The notes under the pieces are model-generated. The model did not search any database. It saw nothing but the letters and a program-made list of their open reading frames with translations, and was not told the origin of the DNA. This document shows positions 1 to 10,524 of a stretch of 64,000 nucleotides of DNA, one piece after another. The position numbers and the translations under genes were made by a program. The DNA is from Pleomorphomonas sp. PLEO (lineage in GTDB: Bacteria; Pseudomonadota; Alphaproteobacteria; Rhizobiales; Pleomorphomonadaceae), in contig NZ_CP166625.1 in assembly GCF_041320595.1 (NCBI RefSeq), forward strand, positions 3,532,001-3,596,000. The letters are read 5' to 3'. The first letter of the stretch is position 1. Every line of letters starts with the position of its first letter.

Positions 1-45
1 CTACCGCTGCCGGTACGCCGCCGCTCAGTCTGCCGGTGGGAGGGT

Positions 46-774
46 TCAGATATCAAACTGAGCCGGCAGGATCACCAGATCGCGGACGATGACGTTGCGT
101 GGCCGCGTCAGCATGAACAGCACCGCCTCGGCAACTTCCTCGGGCTCGATGAGACCGCCGGCTGCCTTCAGGGCGGCAAGCCGCTCCGGCACCCAGTCTT
201 TGAGGAGGGCGGTGATCACCGGACCCGGCTGTACCGCGCCGACGCGCACGTCATGCTTGGCCACCTGGCGGCGAACGGTGTGCACGAAGGCCTGCACGGC
301 ATGCTTGGACGCGGTGTAGATCGGCTCGACCATCACCGGCACCACGCCGGCCACCGAGCTGGTCATCAGGATGTCGCCGTGCTTGCGCTCGATCATATAG
401 GGCAGAACGGCATGCACGGTGCGGAACGCCGCGTTGATGTTGAGGTTCAGCATGCGGTCCCAGGCGTCGGGATCGCCCGTGGCAGCGTCACCGCCAATAT
501 AAGCGCCAGCGTTGGCATGCAGAATGTCCAGTTTGCCGGCCTTTTCCAGGATCTGCGGCAACATGGTCGCGACGCTCTTGGGATTCAGGAGGTCGATTCG
601 AACCGGGAACGCCTTGGCGCCGATTTCGGCGCAGGCCTTGGCAAGACCTTCTTCGTCGCGATCGACGATGGCGACACGGGCGCCGGCGTCAGCCATGGCC
701 TTGGCGCACGCCAAGCCGATACCGGAGGCACCACCAGTGATGGCGGCAACCTGACCTTCAATACTCACAGCCAT
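46..774 (-). CDS. SDR-family NAD(P)-dependent oxidoreductase
   Basis: A 242-residue classical short-chain dehydrogenase. The N-terminal Rossmann motif TGGASGIG (about residues 13-20) is followed by an acidic residue in VDRD at the end of the second strand, which favours NAD(H). The catalytic YxxxK is in YTASK, with the partner Ser in TSSVAGV. It is the most downstream gene of a minus-strand group with an L-xylulose-5-P 3-epimerase and an L-xylulose kinase, so a role oxidising a sugar alcohol (pentitol) to a ketopentose is the best inference. The exact substrate cannot be read from sequence. Upstream GGAG-type ribosome site supports this ATG. Confidence 0.9.
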   Translation of the reverse strand: MAVSIEGQVAAITGGASGIGLACAKAMADAGARVAIVDRDEEGLAKACAEIGAKAFPVRIDLLNPKSVATMLPQILEKAGKLDILHANAGAYIGGDAATGDPDAWDRMLNLNINAAFRTVHAVLPYMIERKHGDILMTSSVAGVVPVMVEPIYTASKHAVQAFVHTVRRQVAKHDVRVGAVQPGPVITALLKDWVPERLAALKAAGGLIEPEEVAEAVLFMLTRPRNVIVRDLVILPAQFDI

Positions 775-843
775 TTCAGTCTCCTTTCGTCCATCTCCGA
801 CGGACGTTCACTTTGTTTGTTGGGCGTTTCCTCTGGTGTTTTT

Positions 844-1722
844 TCATGCCGCCTGCAGCAGGCCGCCGAGACGCATCTGCTCGATCATCCAGCGGCGGGC
901 CGTGGCGATCTCCACCACCGGTTCGTCGGATTTCTCGGTCCACATCTCCATCAGGAAGGGGCCGCGATAGCCGAGGTCGGCGAGTGTGGAAAAGCAGGCC
1001 TTGAAGTCGACGCAGCCGTCACCAAACGGCACGTCGCGAAACTGGCCCGGGAAGTCGCCGGTTACCTTGCGCGTGTCTTTCAAGTGGATGGCAACGATGC
1101 GGTCGATACCCGCCCTGAGCTCGGCGTCAACGTCATTGCCCCAGGCCGTGAGGTTGCCGAGGTCGGGATAGACGCAGAAGTAAGGCGAATGGATGAGTTG
1201 GTCGTATTCGCGCCAGCGGGTGATTGAGTTGATGAAGGCGGTGTCCATGATTTCGACCGCCAGCATCACCTGCGCCTTGGCGGCCTCGCCCACCGACCAC
1301 TGCAACCCCTCAATGAACCGCTCCTTGGTGCCGATGTCGGCTTCCTCGTAGTAGACGTCGTATCCCGCCACCTGGATGGTGCGGATGCCGAGATCGACGG
1401 AGAGGTCGATTGCCCGGCGCATGATGTCGCGCGCTTTGACACGCGTCGACGCCTCGCGGCTGCCGAACGGAAAGCGCCGATGGGCGGACAGGCAGACGCT
1501 CGGCACGGAAACTCCGAAGTCGCTTACGCTGGCACAGAAGGCAGCGCGCTCGGCTTTCGACCAGCTGAGACGCGTCATGCGCTCATCGGTTTCGTCGATC
1601 GACATTTCGACGAAGTCGAAGTCCAATGCCTTGGCAAGGGCTAGCCGCGCCGGCCAGTCGAGGTCCTTCGGCAGTGCCTTCTCGTAGATGCCCAGCGGGT
1701 TGGGCAGCGCCTCTCGGGTCAC
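844..1722 (-). CDS. ulaE: L-xylulose-5-phosphate 3-epimerase (L-ribulose-5-P forming)
   Basis: 292 residues, a TIM-barrel sugar-phosphate epimerase interconverting L-xylulose-5-P and L-ribulose-5-P. The sequence follows E. coli UlaE/SgbU almost block by block: GIYEKALP near the start, DFDFVEMSIDETDER, PSVCLSAHRRFPFGS, GYDVYYEEA, AVEIMDT, YPDLGNLTAWGNDV, AIHLKDT and a terminal LMEMW. Metal-binding Glu, Asp, His and Glu sit in the EIMD, YPD, HLKD and MEMW blocks. The start is taken as GTG at 1722, placed 5 bases after GGAGG. A longer frame upstream overlaps the kinase gene and adds non-homologous residues. It follows the kinase by 25 bases. Confidence 0.9.
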   Translation of the reverse strand: MTREALPNPLGIYEKALPKDLDWPARLALAKALDFDFVEMSIDETDERMTRLSWSKAERAAFCASVSDFGVSVPSVCLSAHRRFPFGSREASTRVKARDIMRRAIDLSVDLGIRTIQVAGYDVYYEEADIGTKERFIEGLQWSVGEAAKAQVMLAVEIMDTAFINSITRWREYDQLIHSPYFCVYPDLGNLTAWGNDVDAELRAGIDRIVAIHLKDTRKVTGDFPGQFRDVPFGDGCVDFKACFSTLADLGYRGPFLMEMWTEKSDEPVVEIATARRWMIEQMRLGGLLQAA

Positions 1723-1747
1723 ATCATCCTCCAGAACTTGATGGCTC

Positions 1748-3241
1748 TCAGCGTCCAGCCGGCAGGGTGGACAGCGTCTCGGCCAGACGGCGGAAGGCAG
1801 CGTATTTCTCGCGATAGGCAGGGAAGCTCTTGGCATCCGGCTCGATCAGCGCGCCGGACGGGCACATCGCCGCCATGGCTTCTTTGAAGCCTTTGTGGAC
1901 GCCGGAGCCGACGGCGGCGGCGATGGCCGCTCCGAGGCAGCCGGACTGCTCGACGTGCATCACCTCGACCGGCATCTCCGAGATGTCGGCGACCATCTGC
2001 ATCCAGGGCTTGGAGCGGGTTGGACCACCAGTGAGGCGCAAGGTCTTGTCACGACCGGACAGCTTGACGATCCGCTCGAGATGGACATGCTGCGAGAAGC
2101 AGATGCCCTCATAGACCGCCTGCAAAACCTGGCCGAGGCCATGGGCATTGGCGAGGCCGTGCAAGCCGGCCGAGAGGTCGTCGCCGAGGTTGGAGGCGAA
2201 CAGATAGGGCAGGAATTGAATGCCGGTTCCAGCCTTCGGCAACGACGAAATCATCAGGTCGGCCTGGCGATAACAGTCGGGCAAGCCGCCGAGGAACGTG
2301 CGGACGAACCACTCGAGATTGCCGGCCGACGTCGGGCTGCCCTCGTGGACGAAGTAGCGATCGGGCATGCAGTAGCGGCCCCAGATGTAGGGCCACGTGT
2401 CGCCTTCCGGTTTCAGGATGCGGTCGGTGGTCCAGGTAACGATGGTCCAGGTGCCCATCACCACATTGACGAAGCTGGGATCGGAGAGGCCGGCGCAGAC
2501 CGCCGCCGACACTACGTCGAAGAAGCCGCCGAACACCGGCGTAGCCGCCTTGAGGCCGGTTTCCTCTGCCGCCTTGCTGCTCAGGCCGGCCACGCATTCC
2601 TCAGATCCGACGACCGGCGGCAGGCAGCCCTCCATCTCGTCGATGCCGAACATCTTGAAAAGCGCAGGGTCGTAGGCGCCCTTCTCGACGTTGTAGAGGT
2701 TGCTGCCGGAGATGTTGGTGACCTCGGCGGCGAAAACGCCGGTCAGCTTATAGCGGATGAAGTCGTGGGCCATCAGCACGTGGCGCGTCCGACGGTAATT
2801 GTCCGGCTCGTTGGCCTTCATCCAGGCGAGCAGCGATACCGGATGGCCCGTCCACAGTTGCTGGTAGCCGTAAGGATAGCTCGCCGCGTCGAGCCCCTTG
2901 GCCTTCCAGTCCTTGACGATGGACAGCGAGCGGTTGTCCGAGGAGATAATGCCGTTGCGCACCGGCTCGCCATCGGCGTCGAGGGCGTAGAGCCCCTTGC
3001 CGTGGGCGGAGAAGCTGATACCGGCGATGTCATCGGCGGAAACGCCCGCTTCGGCGACGACGCGGCGAATGGTGCCAACGACGATCCGCCACATGGCATT
3101 CATATCGCGCTCGGACCAGCCGACATGGGCGGCGACGCCGTTGTCGACCTCGGATGCCACGGCCTTTTCGTGCCCTTCGGCGTCATAGAGACCGCTCTTG
3201 ATAACGGTTCCGCCGATGTCGATTCCGAGAAAATAAGTCAC
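1748..3241 (-). CDS. lyxK: FGGY-family L-xylulose kinase
   Basis: 497 residues, two-domain FGGY sugar kinase. Seen: phosphate-binding motif GIDIGGTVIKSGLYD at the N terminus, SAHGKGLY, LWTGHPVSLLAWMK, FGGFFDVVSAAVCAG, MGTWTIVTW, SPTSAGNLEWF and RLTGGPTRSKPWMQM. These blocks match the L-xylulose/3-keto-L-gulonate kinase (LyxK) branch better than ribulo- or xylulokinase. It would make the L-xylulose-5-P used by the epimerase just downstream. The start is set at GTG 3241, behind GAGG; residues upstream of it have no family match. Substrate choice within the FGGY family is inferred from motifs and context. Confidence 0.85.
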   Translation of the reverse strand: MTYFLGIDIGGTVIKSGLYDAEGHEKAVASEVDNGVAAHVGWSERDMNAMWRIVVGTIRRVVAEAGVSADDIAGISFSAHGKGLYALDADGEPVRNGIISSDNRSLSIVKDWKAKGLDAASYPYGYQQLWTGHPVSLLAWMKANEPDNYRRTRHVLMAHDFIRYKLTGVFAAEVTNISGSNLYNVEKGAYDPALFKMFGIDEMEGCLPPVVGSEECVAGLSSKAAEETGLKAATPVFGGFFDVVSAAVCAGLSDPSFVNVVMGTWTIVTWTTDRILKPEGDTWPYIWGRYCMPDRYFVHEGSPTSAGNLEWFVRTFLGGLPDCYRQADLMISSLPKAGTGIQFLPYLFASNLGDDLSAGLHGLANAHGLGQVLQAVYEGICFSQHVHLERIVKLSGRDKTLRLTGGPTRSKPWMQMVADISEMPVEVMHVEQSGCLGAAIAAAVGSGVHKGFKEAMAAMCPSGALIEPDAKSFPAYREKYAAFRRLAETLSTLPAGR

Positions 3242-3375
3242 AGCACTTGATCCTCTAGAGAAACGCGGCACAGGGTCCGGCTTGACACCGGGCAAAGAGG
3301 GTCCGGTCCGCCAGATCCATGGTCTGGCAGTCGGGAAGATTGTTCGGTTTGGGACGGTCGACGCCGTTTTGCATG

Positions 3376-3396
3376 GGACCGACCAATGGTCGGTCC
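3376..3396. other. Intercistronic hairpin between permease and kinase genes
   Basis: Perfect 9-bp inverted repeat GGACCGACC / GGTCGGTCC around a 3-base AAT spacer. It lies between the transporter permease and the kinase on the minus strand. There is no U-run in the minus direction, so attenuation or mRNA processing that separates transporter from enzyme expression is more likely than full termination. Confidence 0.55.
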
Positions 3397-3448
3397 TTGG
3401 TTTTGTCCGGGAGGCGCCTCGTTGACTCCGGGGCGCCTCGTTATGGTG

Positions 3449-4439
3449 TCAGCGTGTATTCCGCTTGCGGAGATAGCCGATGAGGACGGCGATCAGCAGA
3501 ATGACGCCTTTGACGACGCGCTGGCTGTACGGCGACAGGCCGATCATGTTCAGGCTGTTATTGAGCACACCGAGCAGTAAGGCGCCGATCAGGGTGCCGA
3601 CGATATGCCCACGACCACCGGTGATCGCCGTGCCGCCGAGCACGACGGCTGCGATGGCGTCGAGTTCCACGCCGATGGCCGAATTGGGCTGGCCGGACAG
3701 GAGACGCGAGGTCTGGATCATGCCAGCGATGGCAGCGGTAAAGCCGGAGATGGCGTAGACCATCAGCTTGATGCGAGCGGTACGGATACCCGACAGGATG
3801 GCCGCGTCTTCGTTGCCACCGACGGCGTAGATATAGCGGCCGATCGGCAGACGGTTCAGCACGAAGTAGGCCGCCGCGAAAACGATCAGCATGATCAGCG
3901 TCGGTATCGGTAGGCCGAGAATGTATTCGCGGCCGATGAAGCCAAACTCACGGTCGATCGGCAGCGGATAGCCATTGGTGTAGATCAGGCCGAGACCGCG
4001 CGGGATTTCCATCATCGCCAGCGTGACAATGATCGGGGGCAGGGCGAAGCGGGCGATGAAGAAGCCCGAGACCGAGCCGGTCAGTGTGCCGCCGAGCATA
4101 GCCACTAAAGCCGCCAGCCAGAAGGGGAAACCCATGTTGGCGATCATGCCGGCCATCAGCGTCGAGGCGAGCGCCACGATGGCGCCGACGGAGAGGTCGA
4201 TGCCGCCCGTCAGGATGACGAAGGTCATGCCAACGGCGATGATGCCGGTGGTAGAAACCTGACGCGTGATGTTCATCAGGTTGTCGACCGTGAAGAAGTT
4301 CTCGTTCATCGTCGCGGTCAGGATCATCAGGACGATCAGCGCGACGAAGGACACGAACTCAGGCCTGGCGACGGTGGCCTTGGCAAGGCCGACCAGTCCG
4401 CCGGGTTGTTCGCGCGACGTCGCGCCGGTGGCTGCAGCT

Positions 4440-4453
<14 letters not shown>
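3449..4453 (-). CDS. Ribose-class sugar ABC transporter permease
   Basis: 334-residue inner-membrane permease of the RbsC/AraH type (CUT2 family). About eight to ten hydrophobic segments are visible. The family signature TGIIAVGMTFVILTGGIDLS is at residues 72-91, and AAVVLGGTAITGGRG occurs in the cytoplasmic loop that contacts the ATPase. It forms the channel with the ATPase and binding protein encoded upstream. Its start overlaps the ATPase stop by 14 bases, indicating translational coupling. The sugar is not readable from the permease; context with ulaE/lyxK suggests a pentulose or pentitol. Confidence 0.9.
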
Positions 4454-5933
<1,480 letters not shown>

Positions 5934-5996
5934 GGCGGAACCCTCGGAGCGCGCCGTTCCACACGGCGATGCTGATCGGACTGTCCGGAAAGCAGA

Positions 5997-6040
5997 CCGC
6001 CGCGGGGAGGGGCGGTTGCCCCACGTCCTCCCCGCGGCGG
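5997..6040 (-). other. Strong hairpin after the binding-protein gene
   Basis: Perfect 14-bp inverted repeat (CCGCCGCGGGGAGG at 5997-6010 and its complement at 6027-6040) with a 16-base spacer. It sits between the binding-protein stop and the ATPase start. This is the usual place for an mRNA-stabilising or partly terminating stem that raises binding-protein output relative to membrane components. Confidence 0.7.
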
Positions 6041-6045
6041 ATCGA

Positions 6046-6963
6046 TCACCAGGCGAAGGTAGCCGCGTTGGACTTATCGACGAGTTGGACGTCGATGGGG
6101 ATCACGGCCGGAACATGGGCGCCCATGTACTTGGCCAGCGCGATGGCAAGGCCGATGCGCATCTGGTCGCGCGGGAACTGGGCGGCGGTGGCCTTGAAGG
6201 CCGAGCCGGCAGCAATCGCCTTGGTCGCCTCGGGGGCGCCGTCGACCGAGGTCAGGACGATGTCCTTGCCCGAGCCTTCGATGGCGGCGAGGGCGCCCAT
6301 CGCACCACCGTCGTTGACCGAGAAGACGCCCTTCAAGTTCGGGTGCGACTGGATCATGTTCTCAACGACGTCGACGGCAATGTCGCGTTCCTGACGACCA
6401 TTCTGAGTGTCGACCAGCTTGACGTCCGGCGCCTTGGCGAGGGCGTCCTTGCAGCCGCGCACACGCTCGAGGATCGGAACCACGGCGATGCCATCGAGAA
6501 TGGCGACTTCTCCCTTACCGCCAATATCTTTGACCATCGCGTCACAGGCCAGGACGCCCGCGTCATAGTTCTTGGAGCCGACGAAGGCGTCGACGCCAGC
6601 AGCCTGCGCGTCCACGGAAACAACCGTCACGCCCTTGGCCTTGGCGGCTTCGACGGCGCCACGGACGCCCTCGGAGTCGGTGGGGTTCACGACCAGGATA
6701 TTGACGCCCTTGGAGACCATGTCCTCGATGTCGCTGAGCTGCTTGGAAACGTCGTGACGAGCATCAGCGACGTAAACCTCTGTATTTGCACCGAGCAGTT
6801 TGGCGAAGGCCGTGACTTCCTCGTTCATCACGATGAAGTAAGGATTGTTCATTTCCTGGAAGGAAACACCAATCTTGGGAGCATCCTTGGAGAAAGCTGC
6901 ACCTGCCGACAGGACAAGCGTCGCCGTGGCGGCAAGTAACGCCGCTTTTGCGTGGATATTCAT
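6046..6963 (-). CDS. Periplasmic sugar-binding protein, RbsB class
   Basis: 305 residues. The signal peptide is clear: Lys near the start, a hydrophobic core AALLAATATLVLSAGAAF and cleavage near AFSKDA. The mature protein is a type I periplasmic binding fold with VSFQEMNNPYF, LVVNPTDSEG, VSVDAQAAG, VNDGGAMG and TSVDGAPEA, all characteristic of the ribose/galactose-binding family. It is first in a minus-strand transporter set (binding protein, ATPase, permease) followed by kinase, epimerase and dehydrogenase genes, and is probably transcribed from the region facing the AraC gene. Confidence 0.92.
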   Translation of the reverse strand: MNIHAKAALLAATATLVLSAGAAFSKDAPKIGVSFQEMNNPYFIVMNEEVTAFAKLLGANTEVYVADARHDVSKQLSDIEDMVSKGVNILVVNPTDSEGVRGAVEAAKAKGVTVVSVDAQAAGVDAFVGSKNYDAGVLACDAMVKDIGGKGEVAILDGIAVVPILERVRGCKDALAKAPDVKLVDTQNGRQERDIAVDVVENMIQSHPNLKGVFSVNDGGAMGALAAIEGSGKDIVLTSVDGAPEATKAIAAGSAFKATAAQFPRDQMRIGLAIALAKYMGAHVPAVIPIDVQLVDKSNAATFAW

Positions 6964-7221
6964 AACGTCTCCTCCGTAATTATTGCCTTTCGGCGGATTC
7001 CTTCTAGCTGACCTCCTGCGTTCGCCCGTAGACTTTTTTCCTGATTTGTCTTGTACTTTTTCTACCTCAACCTTGAATCGTCAGCGGAATTTGGCGGGCC
7101 GGTTAGCCATAGGTATGAGTGGCAACCAGATGCCGACGGTCGTCTTGACAATGGTGTCGTCTGGTTCAGATCATTGAGGCAGTTGAGCTGCGAACGGCCG
7201 GCGACGGAGGAGGAACGAACG
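6964..7221. promoter_or_regulatory. Divergent promoter region, transporter operon / AraC gene
   Basis: 258 non-coding bases between two divergent starts. Ribosome sites are visible on both sides (GGAGGAGG before the AraC ATG at 7222; GGAGGAGAC on the minus strand before 6963). The part at 7000-7070 is pyrimidine-rich. No convincing -10/-35 pair or palindrome was identified by eye. Confidence 0.6.
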
Positions 7222-8130
7222 ATGCCGGAGATGAAGCCATCGCTCGAGGTGAACGACAACAACCTCGGAAATTCCTTCCGCTTTCAACGCTGCGGGTGGC
7301 CTGGTGACAGCGACAAATGGCACTTTCATCCGGAATACGAGTTGCACCAGATCGTCAGGACCAGCGGCAAGCTGTTCATTGGCGACAATGTGCTGAATTT
7401 CCGGCCCGGCAGCCTGTTTTTGATAGGTCCCTACACGCCGCACAATTTTGTCAGCGACGCGCGGAGTGGCGCGGCGGTTCCCGAGCGCGACCTCATCTTG
7501 CAGTTCCGCAAAGAGTGGATCGAGGCCAGTGCCAACGTGCTGACCGAGTTGCGCCTGCTTCGACCGGCCTTCGACGAAGCGGTGTTCGGCGTCGAATACG
7601 GCGGCGAAACGCAGCGATCGGTCTACGGCCTGATGAACGGTATCGATACCCAGGAGCCTCTGGAGCGGCTCATCTCGTTCATGCGGATCATCGACGAACT
7701 GAAGCAATGCCGCCGCAAGACGGTGCTCGGAACGTCGCGCTATTTCATCGATATGCGAACCGTTTCGCTCCGGCGTTTCAACAAGGTGGTCGATTATATC
7801 CACGAGCATATCGAACAAGACGTCTCGATGGAGGCAGCGGCCGACCTGGTCGGTATGAGTTACAAGATGTTTTCGCGCTGGTTCATCGAGTGCACAGGCA
7901 TCGGCTTTCGCCGTTACGTCATCAAGACGAGAATCAATAAGTCCTGCGAGTATCTGTTTTCCACAGCGCGCTCCATACAGGAGATCTGTTATCTTGTGGG
8001 ATTCAACAATGTCTCCAATTACAATCGTCTGTTCCGGCAGGTAATTGGCGTCACGCCCAGCGAATTCCGCCGCAAGTCGCAAGAAGCGCAGGAGTACGAG
8101 TTCCCGCTCGAAGGCTTCGCCGCGGCTTGA
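7222..8130 (+). CDS. AraC-family transcriptional regulator (cupin + HTH)
   Basis: 302 residues. The N-terminal half is a cupin-like sugar sensor (WHFHPEYELHQIV, then GDNVLNFRPGSLFLIGPYTPHNF). The C-terminal ~100 residues carry the double helix-turn-helix: IEQDVSMEAAADLVGMS then FRRYVIKTRINKSCEYL and ICYLVGFNNVSNYNRLFRQ, ending in the AraC consensus GVTPSEFR. The start at 7222 is chosen over an upstream in-frame ATG because GGAGGAGG lies directly before it and homology begins there. Divergent from the transporter/kinase operon, which it most likely activates. Confidence 0.9.
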   Translation: MPEMKPSLEVNDNNLGNSFRFQRCGWPGDSDKWHFHPEYELHQIVRTSGKLFIGDNVLNFRPGSLFLIGPYTPHNFVSDARSGAAVPERDLILQFRKEWIEASANVLTELRLLRPAFDEAVFGVEYGGETQRSVYGLMNGIDTQEPLERLISFMRIIDELKQCRRKTVLGTSRYFIDMRTVSLRRFNKVVDYIHEHIEQDVSMEAAADLVGMSYKMFSRWFIECTGIGFRRYVIKTRINKSCEYLFSTARSIQEICYLVGFNNVSNYNRLFRQVIGVTPSEFRRKSQEAQEYEFPLEGFAAA

Positions 8131-8139
8131 GGCGAAGCG

Positions 8140-9702
8140 TCAACTTTCGGTGGCGGTTGGAAAATAGGATCTCATGTGCTCGTAGAGCCGTTTGAATGTC
8201 TCAAAGCTACGCTCGTAGACGGCGTTGGCTGTGGCGTCCGGCATCAGCACTCTTGCCTGTTGGCGGACACTCAGCCAGTCCCCCATCTGCTGGCGGTCGA
8301 TCATTCCTATGCCGTAAGCGGCGATCACCGCCGCGCCATAGGCCGCCTTGCCGCTGTTGGGCAACACCCGCACCGGCCGTCCGGTAACATTGGTGATGAT
8401 TTCGATCCAGAGATCGGATTTCGACACGTCGCCGACGACGGTCAATTGCTCTTCGAGCCCCTGAAAGGCGGCGCTGCCGTATTCGATGTTGTTCTTCAGC
8501 GCGTAGGCAACGCTTTCCAAAATGGCTCGATAGAGGTGAGACTTGGTGTGGTTAAGCGTCAAGCCGGTGATGGTGCCACGGGCGTCCACATCCCAAATCG
8601 GGCTTCGCTCGCCCATGAAATAGGGAAGTACCATCAGGCCGTTGGAGCCTGGTTGGATGGTTGAGGCGTGCTCATCCAGGAGGTCAAAGGCCGAAATGCG
8701 GCGCTTGCCTCCGCTGGTCAAAGACTCGACCAGCCGTTCATTGTCGGCAAAATTGTCTCGGAACCATTGGACCACCGAACCTGATGTCGCTGAACCACCG
8801 TAGGAATAAGTGAGTGTCTCGCTATCGATCACATATGGCATCGACACAAGCCCGGGAAAGCGATCGGCACTGGCGTGGATGAACCCCCAGCAGGTCGACG
8901 AACTCAGCATGGCGGCGTGCTGCCCCTCGCGCACCACCCCGGCCCGAAGCGTGGCAACCGCCGCGTCGACACCGCCGGCACAGACCGGCAATCCTTCGGA
9001 GAGACCCAGCATGCGCGCGCCGGCTTTGTGCAACCGCCCGACCACCTCCTGCGAGCCGACCAGCCGCTCCGGAAAGAAGTAGGGAGGGATGTCGAGAATA
9101 TCCGCCATCTCCTCAGACCAGGCACGTTTGCCGAGGTCGTAGACGCCGCCGATGTTGCAGGCTTGCGAATGGTCGACGGCAATTTCGCCTGTCAGGCGGT
9201 AAATGATATCGGCGTTGGGCGGCAGGAAATAATTGATGCGCGACCAGACTTCCGGCTCGTGATTTTTGATCCACAGGATCTTTGTAAAGCCGAAGTAGGA
9301 GTCTGCGCCGTTACCGGTAATGGCGTAGAGATCCTTCTCGCTGATCACCTGGCGAACGCGCTCGCTCTCGATCTTGGCGCGACGGTCGAGCCAGAGCAGG
9401 CAAGGGCGGATCGGCTGCATGCCGACATCCACCGGAATACCGGTTCCTCCGCCATTTGCCGATACTGCCATTCCCTGGACGCTTTGGCCACTGACGCCTG
9501 AGCGCAGCAAAGTCTCCCGCACCGCCTCTATGAAGGCTTGCAGCCATACTTCAGACGATTGCTCGGCCCATAGGCTGTGAAGACTGACGAAGCCATATTC
9601 TGCTCGCCCCTGTCCGAGGATACGGCCGTCCCGATCCACCAATACGGCTTTCACCGAGGAGGTACCCAGGTCCACGCCCAATACGCAATCGGCCCCGGTC
9701 AT
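8140..9702 (-). CDS. xylB: Xylulokinase-like FGGY carbohydrate kinase
   Basis: 520 residues of the FGGY kinase fold: GVDLGTSSVKAVLVD at the N terminus, LWLDRRA, GGVDAAVATLRAGVV, MLSSSTCWG, MGERSPIWD and the C-terminal ATP-binding segment TVVGDVSKSDLW with AAYGAAVIAAYG. The overall pattern resembles D-xylulokinase, which phosphorylates D-xylulose to D-xylulose-5-P. It lies convergently with the AraC gene (9 bases between the stops). It is a second FGGY kinase near LyxK, so the locus may feed two pentuloses. Exact substrate is inferred. Confidence 0.8.
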   Translation of the reverse strand: MTGADCVLGVDLGTSSVKAVLVDRDGRILGQGRAEYGFVSLHSLWAEQSSEVWLQAFIEAVRETLLRSGVSGQSVQGMAVSANGGGTGIPVDVGMQPIRPCLLWLDRRAKIESERVRQVISEKDLYAITGNGADSYFGFTKILWIKNHEPEVWSRINYFLPPNADIIYRLTGEIAVDHSQACNIGGVYDLGKRAWSEEMADILDIPPYFFPERLVGSQEVVGRLHKAGARMLGLSEGLPVCAGGVDAAVATLRAGVVREGQHAAMLSSSTCWGFIHASADRFPGLVSMPYVIDSETLTYSYGGSATSGSVVQWFRDNFADNERLVESLTSGGKRRISAFDLLDEHASTIQPGSNGLMVLPYFMGERSPIWDVDARGTITGLTLNHTKSHLYRAILESVAYALKNNIEYGSAAFQGLEEQLTVVGDVSKSDLWIEIITNVTGRPVRVLPNSGKAAYGAAVIAAYGIGMIDRQQMGDWLSVRQQARVLMPDATANAVYERSFETFKRLYEHMRSYFPTATES

Positions 9703-10042
9703 TGGTACCAGGCCTCCTCTTCCGTCTCATCCCTTGGCGGCAGGATTCTAGCGCCCGCCTGCTCCAGACCGATAATAATAGTCCATTCCCCTGCGATGGG
9801 GCAATCGAGCGGTTCAAAGTTTGGTAGATAGTTTAGGACGAATTTACCTATGCGAGCTTAAGTTGTGCACCAAGCCAACACCATGCGCGCTGGCATTCAC
9901 GTTGAGCAGCGTTGCACGCTCGCTACTTTATTTTGTACGCCTCATGAAATACACTAACTTGTGGTGTGGCTCTTTCGGCCTGCTCCCTAAGCTACCTTGA
10001 TCGTTACGACGCTCGTCGACCATCGCCAAGCTGGAGACTCCA
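9703..10042. promoter_or_regulatory. Intergenic region upstream of the YcaO-TfuA operon
   Basis: 340 bases between the divergent starts of the xylulokinase-like gene and the XRE regulator. The central part (about 9820-9970) is AT-richer than the flanks and must contain the promoters for both directions. No long inverted repeat or convincing open reading frame was seen in it. Confidence 0.5.
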
Positions 10043-10489
10043 ATGACCGTCAAGTCGCCTAACCCAATAGATATTCATGTTGGTTCGCGCGTGCGCATGC
10101 GCCGACTTCTTGTCGGCATGAGCCAGGGAAAGCTGGCGGAGCAATTGGGCGTTACTTTCCAGCAGGTTCAAAAATACGAAAAGGGAACCAGTCGCATCAG
10201 TGCGTCCCGTCTTCAGACGATCGCTAATGTCTTCGAGGTTCCCGTAGGCTTCTTTTTCGAGAACATTGCCGGCCATTCGCACATTGATGGCGACCCATTG
10301 TCGGACGCCGTCGACACTACCCTGCTGACGCAGGACGGCATGGCCCTCAATAAGGCTTTCGTTCGCATCAGGAGAGCGAGAGTCAGAAGATCCATCATCG
10401 ATTTGGTGAAAATGCTCGCCGACGATGGCCAGACATCCGTCACCGATTTCACGGTTGGCGCTGAGATTCAAAGCCTTCGTTCCAACTGA
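10043..10489 (+). CDS. XRE-family helix-turn-helix regulator
   Basis: 148 residues. An XRE/Cro-type helix-turn-helix occupies residues 14-70: VRMRRLLVGMSQGKLAEQLG, then TFQQVQKYEKGTSRISASRL and FEVPVGFFFE. This is the rhizobial short HTH protein layout with a variable C-terminal tail. It is the first gene of a co-directional group leading into the SARP-type regulator, the small protein, YcaO and TfuA. It probably regulates its own operon. No operator could be picked out. Confidence 0.88.
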   Translation: MTVKSPNPIDIHVGSRVRMRRLLVGMSQGKLAEQLGVTFQQVQKYEKGTSRISASRLQTIANVFEVPVGFFFENIAGHSHIDGDPLSDAVDTTLLTQDGMALNKAFVRIRRARVRRSIIDLVKMLADDGQTSVTDFTVGAEIQSLRSN

Positions 10490-10524
10490 ACTTCGGGAGG
10501 CTTTCGAACCAAACGAGGAACGAC

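Noticed and set aside
1895-3250. Plus-strand open frame of 451 codons
   Set aside because: Lies wholly opposite the L-xylulose kinase gene and has no domain pattern; an antisense shadow of high-GC coding DNA.
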